Origin: Alphaproteobacteria bacterium
GTDB lineage: Bacteria; Pseudomonadota; Alphaproteobacteria; JAEULC01
DNA: 18,198 nucleotides
NCBI GenBank assembly: GCA_020851015.1
Contig: JADZDN010000449.1
Span: 1 to 18,198, forward strand
Direction of reading: 5' to 3'
Below are positions 6,039 to 11,797 of this stretch, piece after piece; within the stretch, counting starts at the first letter, position 1; each line of letters opens with the position of its first letter. The notes beneath the pieces were generated by a model. That model saw only the letters and a list, made by a program, of their open reading frames with translations. It searched no databases and was not told the origin of the DNA. A program made the position numbers and the translations under genes.

Positions 6039-7312
6039 GCGACACGACGATCATTGGCGTCACCGGGCGGCGGGTGTGGGATTCGCGCGGCCGGCCGACC
6101 GTGGAAGCCGAGGTCAAGCTTGCCGGCGGCGCGCTGGGCCGCGCCATTGCACCGGCCGGCGCCTCGATGGGCGCCGGCGAGGCCGTCGACCGGCGCGACG
6201 GCGGAGCGGCGTTCGGCGGGCTCGACGTGCGCCAGGCCGTCGCCGCCGTTAACGGCGCGATCGCCGCCGCGCTGCGCAACCGGGACGCCGCAGGGCAGGC
6301 GGCGATCGACGAATGCTTGATCGCACTGGACGGCACGCCGAACAAGGCGCGGCTGGGCGGCAACGCGACCATCGCCGTGTCGATGGCGGCGGCGCATGCA
6401 ACCGCCGCCGCGCGCCGCGTGCCGCTGTGGCGTCACCTGGGCGGCGACGCGGCGACAATGCTTCCGCTGCCGGAGATCCAGATCTTCGGCGGCGGCGCCC
6501 ATGCCGGCGGGCGTCTTGACGTGCAGGACTTCATGGTGATCTGCCCCGGTGCGCGTAGTTTCGCCGAGGCGCTGGACTGGACCGCCGAGGTCTATCGCGC
6601 CGCCGGGGCGCTGATGAAGGAGGAGGGGCGGCTGCGCGGTGTCGCCGACGAGGGCGGATACTGGCCGGAGTTCGACGGCAACGAGCAGGCGCTCGCCATG
6701 CTGCTGCGCGCGATCGAGCGCGCGGGCTACGCGCCGGGCGAGCAGGTCGCGATCTCGCTCGACATCGCCGCGTCGCAGTTCGGCAAGGGCGGCCGCTACC
6801 GCCTCGCCCGCGACCGGCGCGAGCTCGACCGCGACGCCTGGGGCGAGGTGTTGCTGCGCTGGATCGAGCGCTACCCGATCCGCATGATCGAGGATCCGAT
6901 GGCCGAGGACGATCCGGAAGGCTTTGCCCGCTTCACGCGCGCCGCGGCGGGCCGCGTGCAGGTCGTGGCCGACGACCTTGTCGTCACGTCGGCCCAACAC
7001 ATCCGTGACATGGCGCGACGCGGCGCGGGCAACGCGGCGCTGATCAAGCCGAACCAGGCCGGCACCCTGACGGAAGCGAAGGCCGCGCTGGACGCCGCGC
7101 GCGACGCCGGCTGGGGCGCCATCGTGTCGGCACGATCGGGCGAGAGCGAGGACGTGACTATCGCCCATCTCGCCGTCGGCTGGGGCGTCGGCCAGTTCAA
7201 GGTCGGCTCGTTCGCGCGCTCCGAGCGCATGGCGAAGTGGAACGAGATGCTCAGGATCGAGGAAGAACTCGGCGCCGAGGCGCGTTTCGCGGGCAAGGAC
7301 GTGCTGGCCTGA
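6035..7312 (+). CDS. Enolase paralogue with altered active site
   Basis: A 425-residue protein alignable end to end with enolase (2-phosphoglycerate dehydratase). Retained features are SRGRPTVEAEV, the GAS loop (Ser44), His156 in GGAHAGG, Glu206 in DEGG, metal ligands Asp243, Glu286 and Asp313, and Lys338 and Lys389 matching the catalytic lysines 345 and 396 of yeast enolase. Two positions differ. The SHRSGE motif reads S-A-R-S-G-E, so the conserved histidine (yeast His373) is Ala366. The QEF glutamate (yeast Glu168) is Asp165. The mobile-loop SGASTG reads AGASMG. Chemistry at a metal-bound phospho-acid is therefore likely kept, but glycolytic enolase activity is doubtful. The GTG at 6035 overlaps the kinase stop and has AAGGA 9 bases upstream. 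A canonical eno would be expected elsewhere in the genome. Other enolase homologues, such as carboxyphosphonoenolpyruvate synthase, show that the fold can be repurposed. Confidence 0.88.
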   Translation: MSDTTIIGVTGRRVWDSRGRPTVEAEVKLAGGALGRAIAPAGASMGAGEAVDRRDGGAAFGGLDVRQAVAAVNGAIAAALRNRDAAGQAAIDECLIALDGTPNKARLGGNATIAVSMAAAHATAAARRVPLWRHLGGDAATMLPLPEIQIFGGGAHAGGRLDVQDFMVICPGARSFAEALDWTAEVYRAAGALMKEEGRLRGVADEGGYWPEFDGNEQALAMLLRAIERAGYAPGEQVAISLDIAASQFGKGGRYRLARDRRELDRDAWGEVLLRWIERYPIRMIEDPMAEDDPEGFARFTRAAAGRVQVVADDLVVTSAQHIRDMARRGAGNAALIKPNQAGTLTEAKAALDAARDAGWGAIVSARSGESEDVTIAHLAVGWGVGQFKVGSFARSERMAKWNEMLRIEEELGAEARFAGKDVLA

Positions 7313-7323
7313 GCCTGCCGCGA

Positions 7324-7650
7324 TCAGTACTGGAACATCTCGACAAGGCCCGCGGAAACCCGGCGCGCCGCCTGCTCCCGCAGTTCGCCGACGCGCCTCA
7401 CGAGGCGCGACTTGTCGATCGCGCGGAGCTGATCCAGCGCGGCTTGTCCGTCCTTGCCCGCGAAGCGGAGATCGATCCTCGTCGGGTAGGGGCGTCGCAC
7501 GGTCGTCATCGGGGCCACGATGACCGTATTGAGGTGCCGGTTGGCTTCGTCGGGGGAGACAACCACGCAGGGCCGGGTCTTCCTGATTTCCGACCCCTGG
7601 GTTGGATCCAGTACCACGAGATAGACCTGGAAGCGCTGGGGCTGCTTCAC
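7324..7650 (-). CDS. mazF: MazF/PemK-family endoribonuclease toxin
   Basis: A 108-residue toxin of the MazF/PemK family, which cleaves mRNA at short sequences. Family signatures are LDPTQGSEIRKTRPCVVVSPDE near the N terminus, TVIVAPMTT, a YPTRIDL strand and LDQLRAIDKSRL. The Glu-Ile-x-Lys-Thr-Arg-Pro loop carries the catalytic Arg seen in the family, and a Thr follows in PMTT. The start is the GTG at 7650, which overlaps the antitoxin stop (GTGA) and has GGAG 8 bases upstream. The longer open frame to 7902 is antitoxin DNA in another phase and is excluded. It is second in the antitoxin-toxin operon, the normal order for this family. The sequence looks intact. It converges on the enolase paralogue with only 11 bases between the stops. 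Confidence 0.93.
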   Translation of the reverse strand: MKQPQRFQVYLVVLDPTQGSEIRKTRPCVVVSPDEANRHLNTVIVAPMTTVRRPYPTRIDLRFAGKDGQAALDQLRAIDKSRLVRRVGELREQAARRVSAGLVEMFQY

Positions 7651-7895
7651 CAACGCCACTCCGATTTGTCCCACGCGGACGGTTCGTCCGGCAGCAAGGG
7701 TTGATCGGCGGGGGCGGGAATGGCCTTGGCAAAGGCCTCGTCCCACCCCGCGCGCGGTTTGCCGGCCGGCGAGATCACGATGCTGCCGTTCTTGACGTTC
7801 AGTTCGACCTCGTCGCCGATGGCGCATTGCTCGAGCAGCGGCTTGGGAATCCGGATCCCCCGCGAATTGCCTACCCGCACGACGTTGACCTTCAT
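7647..7895 (-). CDS. mazE: MazE-like AbrB/SpoVT-fold antitoxin
   Basis: An 82-residue antitoxin that should bind and block the toxin and, through its N-terminal DNA-binding half, repress its own operon. Residues 1-47 match the swapped-hairpin AbrB/MazE fold (VVRVGNSRGIRIPKPLLEQ, then IGDEVELNV and GSIVISP). The acidic, Trp-rich C-terminal tail (PRAGWDEAF to KSEWRW) is the usual toxin-wrapping segment. The ATG at 7895 has a strong ribosome site (GGAGGA) 7 bases upstream. The promoter and a near-perfect palindrome lie immediately before it, fitting autoregulation. The overlap with the toxin gene is 4 bases. Confidence 0.92.
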   Translation of the reverse strand: MKVNVVRVGNSRGIRIPKPLLEQCAIGDEVELNVKNGSIVISPAGKPRAGWDEAFAKAIPAPADQPLLPDEPSAWDKSEWRW

Positions 7896-7912
7896 GAACC
7901 ATTCCTCCGGAT

Positions 7913-7931
7913 GTGCTTACAATGTAGGCAC
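7913..7931. promoter_or_regulatory. Palindromic operator upstream of mazEF
   Basis: GTGCTTACA (7913-7921) and TGTAGGCAC (7923-7931) are mirror arms matching at 8 of 9 positions around a single central A. The palindrome covers the -10 box of the mazEF promoter, an ideal position for repression by the antitoxin or the toxin-antitoxin complex. The symmetry is seen directly; the binding protein is inferred. Confidence 0.65.
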
Positions 7932-7949
7932 GTCGCGGCCGGCCGTCAA
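7921..7949 (-). promoter_or_regulatory. Sigma-70-type promoter of mazEF
   Basis: Read on the minus strand, TTGACG (7949-7944) and TACATT (7926-7921) are separated by exactly 17 bases. Transcription would start near 7914, about 20 bases before the mazE ATG at 7895, leaving room for the GGAGGA site. The promoter sits directly after the marR stop, so mazEF can be expressed apart from marR. Confidence 0.55.
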
Positions 7950-7950
7950 T

Positions 7951-8451
7951 TCAATCCGGGCGGTCCGCCACCGCGTCCAGCAGCCGGACCAGCCGCGTGC
8001 GGGTGTCCTTCCAGGCCGCGTCGCCGATCAGCCCCACGATCTCGGCCTGTGCCGCGGCCCAGAGTTCGCGCGCATGCGCGAGGCGCCTGCGGCCGGCTGG
8101 CGTCAGCTCGATCTGCTTGATGCGCCTGTCGGGGTTGGCGACGCGGCGGAGCAGCCCGTCCTTTTCCAATACTTTGAGCGCGCGCGCCAGCGTGGTCTGG
8201 TCGGCGTACATCTCGTCTTCCAGCGTGGCCGCGCTGACCGGTTCCAGCCGCGCGATGCGCGCCAGCAGGCTGTACTGCGTCACGCGCAGGCCCGAGGGGC
8301 GCATGGCGTCGTCGTAGATCTGGGTGACCGCGCGCGTGGCCATGCGCAGCGCGGCGCAGACGCAATCCGGCATCGTCGCCCCCGGCGCGGCCGCCTGGTA
8401 CAGATTCCGGCCTTGTGGCGCCCTGGCGCGCGTGGTCTTGGTTCTCGGCAT
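7951..8451 (-). CDS. MarR-family winged-helix transcriptional regulator
   Basis: A 166-residue MarR-type regulator. The winged helix spans about 55-115: RVTQYSLLARIARLEPVSAATLEDEM, then the recognition helix DQTTLARALKVLEKDGLL and the wing RRVANPDRRIKQIELTPAG. A Cys30-Val-Cys32 pair sits at the start of the first dimer helix (CVCAALRMATRAVTQIYDD). Cys32 lies where OhrR-type MarR proteins have their peroxide-reactive cysteine, so thiol sensing is possible but unproven. ATG 8451 is favoured over an in-frame GTG at 8481 because GAGGT lies just upstream of it. The gene is divergent from an MFS transporter, and the shared gap holds a palindrome. It is therefore probably a local autorepressor and repressor of the transporter. 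Confidence 0.9.
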   Translation of the reverse strand: MPRTKTTRARAPQGRNLYQAAAPGATMPDCVCAALRMATRAVTQIYDDAMRPSGLRVTQYSLLARIARLEPVSAATLEDEMYADQTTLARALKVLEKDGLLRRVANPDRRIKQIELTPAGRRRLAHARELWAAAQAEIVGLIGDAAWKDTRTRLVRLLDAVADRPD

Positions 8452-8493
8452 CGCGACCTCGGTCGCCGGCCGGCTTGACACCGGCCGAGTAAA

Positions 8494-8524
8494 ACATGTA
8501 TATGCATGTATTCATACACATGCA
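8494..8524. promoter_or_regulatory. Overlapping palindromes between marR and the MFS gene (MarR operator candidate)
   Basis: TGCATGT (8503-8509) and ACATGCA (8518-8524) form a 22-base near-palindrome. It overlaps a second one, ACATG (8494-8498) with CATGT (8505-8509). The stretch is unusually A/T-rich for this genome and lies in the divergent gap. Its size fits a MarR dimer site. The protein-site match is inferred from position. Confidence 0.6.
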
Positions 8525-8538
8525 AGGGTGAATGTAGC

Positions 8539-9741
8539 ATGGGCCGCACCCCCGTCTTCCTTCTGGCCGTGGCCTGCGTGATGCTGGCGATCAACATGGG
8601 CGTGCGCGGCGGCTTCGGCTTGTTCCTGCGCCCGATCAGCCATGAATACGGCTGGCCGCTGGAGGTCTTCTCGCTGTCGATGGCGATCCAGGCGCTGGTC
8701 TGGGGCATCAGCCAACCCTTCGCCGGCGCGCTGGCCGACCGCTATGGAACGCTGCGCCTGGTGGTGCTGAGCGGCCTTGCCTATGCCGGCGGCGTGCTGA
8801 TGATGGCCTGGGCGCCGACGCCGGGGCTGATGTACCTGGCGAGCTTCATCATCGGCGTCGCGATCAGCGGCACGTCCTTCGGCGTGGTGTTCGGGCCGGT
8901 CGCGCGCGTGACGCCGGTCGAGCGCCGCTCGACGGCGCTCGGCATCGCCACGGCCGGCGCGTCCTTCGGCATGTTCATCGGCCCGGTGGTCACCGAGCGG
9001 CTGATCGCGTCCTTCGGCTGGGTCTGGGCGCTCTGTGCGCTGGCGGGCGCGGTCGCGATGGTCGTGCCGCTGGCGCCGCTGCTGGCACGCGAGCCCGCCC
9101 CGGCCGCCGGCGGACCGGCGGCGGCTCCGCAATCGCTCAAGGCGGCGCTGGCCGAGGCGAGCAGCCATTCCGGCTTCTGGTACCTGACCGCCGGCTTCTT
9201 CGTCTGCGGCTTCCACGTGACCTTCATTGCGACCCATCTGCCCGCGTTCATCGCCAGCTGCGGCCTGGCGCCGGTGGTGGGCGGCTGGTCGCTGGCGCTG
9301 GTCGGGCTGTTCAACGTTGTGGGCAGCTACGGCGCCGGCGTGCTGGGCGGAAAGTGGCGCAAGAAGTACCTGCTGAGCTGGCTTTATTTCGGCCGCGCGG
9401 TGGTGATCGGCCTGTTCATGGTGCTGCCCAAGACCGAGTTCGTCGTGCTGGGCTTCGCGGCGGCGATGGGGCTTCTGTGGCTGTCGACCGTGCCGCTGAC
9501 CTCGGGGCTGGTGGCGCAGATTTTCGGGCCGCAGCACATGGCCACGCTGTTCGGCATCGTCTTCGTCAGCCACCAGGTGGGCTCGTTCCTCGGCGGATGG
9601 CTGGGCGGCGTCGCCTTCGACCGCACGGGCAGCTATGATCTGATGTGGGCTATTTCGATCCTGCTCGGCCTTGGCGCCGCGGTCATGCATCTTCCGATCG
9701 GCGACCGGCCGGTGGCGCGGCTCAGCGCCAAGCCGGCCTGA
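8539..9741 (+). CDS. MFS transporter, monocarboxylate/oxalate-formate antiporter-like
   Basis: A 400-residue inner-membrane transporter with about 12 hydrophobic segments in two bundles of six, joined by a Pro/Ala-rich cytoplasmic loop near residues 190-210. The loop between helices 2 and 3 carries the MFS motif A form GALADRYGTLRLV. The early GGFGLFLRPISHEYGW segment is typical of monocarboxylate/OFA-type members, so a small organic acid or drug-like anion is the likely cargo. Direction and substrate cannot be read. ATG 8539 is preferred to an upstream ATG at 8506 because AAGGGTG lies before it and the upstream codons fall inside the operator. The adjacent MarR regulator suggests substrate-induced expression. 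Its stop shares a base with the next start (TGATG). Confidence 0.88.
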   Translation: MGRTPVFLLAVACVMLAINMGVRGGFGLFLRPISHEYGWPLEVFSLSMAIQALVWGISQPFAGALADRYGTLRLVVLSGLAYAGGVLMMAWAPTPGLMYLASFIIGVAISGTSFGVVFGPVARVTPVERRSTALGIATAGASFGMFIGPVVTERLIASFGWVWALCALAGAVAMVVPLAPLLAREPAPAAGGPAAAPQSLKAALAEASSHSGFWYLTAGFFVCGFHVTFIATHLPAFIASCGLAPVVGGWSLALVGLFNVVGSYGAGVLGGKWRKKYLLSWLYFGRAVVIGLFMVLPKTEFVVLGFAAAMGLLWLSTVPLTSGLVAQIFGPQHMATLFGIVFVSHQVGSFLGGWLGGVAFDRTGSYDLMWAISILLGLGAAVMHLPIGDRPVARLSAKPA

Positions 9742-10262
9742 TGCGGCTTGTCGGCGCGCTCGCCCTGCTGGCGGGTGCGCTGGCGGCGTTACCCACCGCC
9801 GCCCGAGCGCAGCTCACGCTGTCGATCAACAACCACACCTGCGCCACGCTGATGGTCAGCCTGGCCGACGCGCCGGGCTGCGGGCCCGACGTGCCGGCCT
9901 GCTCGGTGCTGGCGCGCAACGGCTTCACGACAAAGCTGCCCGTGCAGATCGCCTATCGGCCGGGGTTCCTGACGCTCGCGGCGTCCGGCGGCTGCGGCAG
10001 CCGCAACACCACGATCGCCGGCACCTGCCAAGTCGAGGTGAAGACGGTCCGCGAGACCTACAACACCGGGCTCAGCTACTACCGCAACGACACGTCGCGC
10101 CCGGAGCAGCAGTCGGCGTCGCCCACGGATCTCCGCGATCTGACCATCTCGATTCCCCGCCCGGCGACCCTGGTCAGCGTCGACATCTACCAGGGCATCT
10201 GCGACACCGACGAGGGTGAGCGGCGCTGCGAGCTGTTCTGCCGCACGCCCAATCAGCAATAG
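9741..10262 (+). CDS. Secreted cysteine-rich protein of unknown function
   Basis: A 173-residue protein I do not recognise. It has a clear Sec signal peptide (MRLVGALALLAGALAAL, likely cut after ARA at residue 23). The mature part is beta-rich and holds eight cysteines (34, 47, 54, 85, 96, 154, 163, 167), compatible with four disulfides in the periplasm or outside. No membrane helix follows and no catalytic motif is obvious. The ATG overlaps the transporter stop by one base (TGATG), so it is probably co-expressed with it and under MarR control. It could be a substrate-binding or envelope protein, but nothing in the sequence decides this. Codon use matches the neighbours. Confidence 0.75.
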   Translation: MRLVGALALLAGALAALPTAARAQLTLSINNHTCATLMVSLADAPGCGPDVPACSVLARNGFTTKLPVQIAYRPGFLTLAASGGCGSRNTTIAGTCQVEVKTVRETYNTGLSYYRNDTSRPEQQSASPTDLRDLTISIPRPATLVSVDIYQGICDTDEGERRCELFCRTPNQQ

Positions 10263-10276
10263 CGGCTTTCAGCCGC
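10262..10276. terminator. Small hairpin between convergent stop codons
   Basis: GCGGCT (10262-10267) pairs with AGCCGC (10271-10276) around a 3-base loop. It overlaps the stop codons of the secreted protein and of pyruvate kinase. No T-tract follows on either strand, so a bidirectional terminator role is plausible but weak. Confidence 0.3.
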
Positions 10277-11687
10277 CGACCCAGGCGATGCGGATCAGGT
10301 TGGTGGCGCCGGGCGTCCCGAACGGCACGCCGGCGGTGATGACGACGCGGCTGCCCGGCTTGGCGAAATTGTCCTGCCTAGCGATCGTGCAGGCGCGGTC
10401 CACCATCTCGGCCAGGTTGGCGATGTCCGGCGTGACCACGGCGTGGATGCCCCAGACCACCGCCATGCGCCGCGCCGTCTCGAGCTTCGAGGTCAGGCAC
10501 AGGATCGGCACTTCGGGCCGCTCGCGCGCGGCGCGGAAGGCCGTCGAGCCCGAGGTCGTGTAGGTGACGATCGCCGACGCGCGGATGGTGTGCGCGACCT
10601 GCGCCGCGGCCTTGGTGATGGCGTCGGGCGCGGTCTCCTCGGCCTCGGGATGCTGCGCGTCCATGATGCGGCGGTAGGACGGCTCGCGCTCGGTGCGCGC
10701 GACGATGCGGTCCATCATCGCCACGGCATCGACCGGGTATGCGCCGGAGGCGGATTCGGCCGACAGCATGACGGCATCGGCGCCATCGAAAACGGCCGTT
10801 GCGACATCCGATGCCTCGGCGCGCGTGGGCTGCGGCGAGGCGATCATCGATTCCAGCATCTGCGTCGCCACCACCACCGGCTTTCCGGCCTTGCGGCAGG
10901 CGGCGATGATGCGCTTCTGCAGGCTGGGCACGTCCTCGGGCGGCGATTCCACCCCAAGGTCGCCCCGCGCCACCATGATGGCGTCGGACTGCTCGACGAT
11001 CTCCTGCAGCCGGTCGATCGCCGCGGGCTTCTCCAGCTTCACCATCAGCGCCGCGCGCCCGGCGATCAGCTTGCGCAGCTCGGCCATGTCCTCCGGCCGC
11101 TGCACGAAGGACTGCGCCACCCAGTCGACGCCGAGCTCGAGCCCGAAGCGCAGGTCGGCGCGGTCTTTGTCGGTCAAGGGCTCGACCGGCAGGATCACGC
11201 CCGGCACGTTGACCCCCTTGCGGTCCGACAGCACGCCGCCCGTCGTGACGATGCATTCGGCCTGCTCCTCGCCCGCGGCGTCGACCCGGAGGCGAAGCTT
11301 GCCGTCGTCCAGCAGCAGCTCGATGCCCGGCTTCAGGACCGACAGGATCTCGGGATGCGGCAGGCAGACCCGCTGGTGGTCGCCGGGCGCGCGATCGAGG
11401 TCGAAGCGGAAATGCTGGCCGGCGGCCAGGCTCACCCGCCCATCGGCGAACTTGCCGACCCGCAGCTTGGGCCCCTGCAGGTCCATCAGGATGCCGATCG
11501 GGCGCTGGGTATCGCGCTCGAGCTGACGAATCGCCTCGTAGCGCAGGCGGTGGTCGGCGTGCTCGCCATGGCTGAAATTCAGCCGGAACACGTCGGCCCC
11601 GGCGCGGAACAGCTCGGCGATACGGGCGGGATCGGAGCTGGCGGGGCCCAGCGTCGCGAGAATCTTGGTGTTTCGTTGGCGGCGCAT
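10269..11687 (-). CDS. pyk: Pyruvate kinase
   Basis: A 472-residue enzyme converting phosphoenolpyruvate and ADP to pyruvate and ATP, the last step of glycolysis. It begins with TKILATLGPAS. Active-site groups are all present: Arg35, Asn37 and Ser39 (RLNFSHG), Asp69 and Lys74 (MDLQGPK), Lys217 and Glu219 (MVKLEKP), Asp243 (VARGDLGVE) and the ATQMLESM stretch. A lid domain (about 72-170) and a C-terminal regulatory domain (about 345-472) are complete, so the length is normal. It is transcribed alone. It converges with the secreted-protein gene and is divergent from an MFS gene. No strong ribosome site precedes the ATG at 11687. Identification is secure; allosteric effectors cannot be read from the sequence. 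Confidence 0.97.
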   Translation of the reverse strand: MRRQRNTKILATLGPASSDPARIAELFRAGADVFRLNFSHGEHADHRLRYEAIRQLERDTQRPIGILMDLQGPKLRVGKFADGRVSLAAGQHFRFDLDRAPGDHQRVCLPHPEILSVLKPGIELLLDDGKLRLRVDAAGEEQAECIVTTGGVLSDRKGVNVPGVILPVEPLTDKDRADLRFGLELGVDWVAQSFVQRPEDMAELRKLIAGRAALMVKLEKPAAIDRLQEIVEQSDAIMVARGDLGVESPPEDVPSLQKRIIAACRKAGKPVVVATQMLESMIASPQPTRAEASDVATAVFDGADAVMLSAESASGAYPVDAVAMMDRIVARTEREPSYRRIMDAQHPEAEETAPDAITKAAAQVAHTIRASAIVTYTTSGSTAFRAARERPEVPILCLTSKLETARRMAVVWGIHAVVTPDIANLAEMVDRACTIARQDNFAKPGSRVVITAGVPFGTPGATNLIRIAWVGG

Positions 11688-11698
11688 GCCAGGCGGAG

Positions 11699-11726
11699 AT
11701 TAGCCGCCTTTGCGCCGCGCTGCCAA
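11699..11726 (-). promoter_or_regulatory. Possible pyk promoter
   Basis: On the minus strand, TTGGCA (11726-11721) and GCTAAT (11704-11699) are separated by 16 bases, just upstream of the pyk ATG. Both boxes match the sigma-70 consensus only in part. This would give a very short leader. Confidence 0.3.
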
Positions 11727-11797
11727 TCCGCGCATGGCCGCGCCGCGCAGAATTCGCTGATCGCCACGGCTGGCGCATGGTCTAATGCCGGGCGGGG

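Noticed and set aside
5810..7732. 640-codon minus-strand open frame opposite the enolase paralogue
   Set aside because: Low-complexity Arg/Ala/Gly/Pro composition with no domain pattern, lying antisense to two well-supported genes.
7651..7902. Long N-terminal extension of the MazF toxin
   Set aside because: It overlaps the whole mazE gene in another frame and is Arg/Gly-rich. MazF proteins normally begin a few residues before the first strand, as from GTG 7650.
7324..8451. Defence island or prophage remnant around mazEF
   Set aside because: No integrase, transposase, restriction or phage gene, attachment repeat or base-composition shift was seen. RmuC, 9 kb away, is a common housekeeping gene.
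8512..9690. 392-codon minus-strand open frame opposite the MFS gene
   Set aside because: Its His/Gln/Arg/Asp-rich composition is the antisense reading of hydrophobic helix codons, not a real protein.
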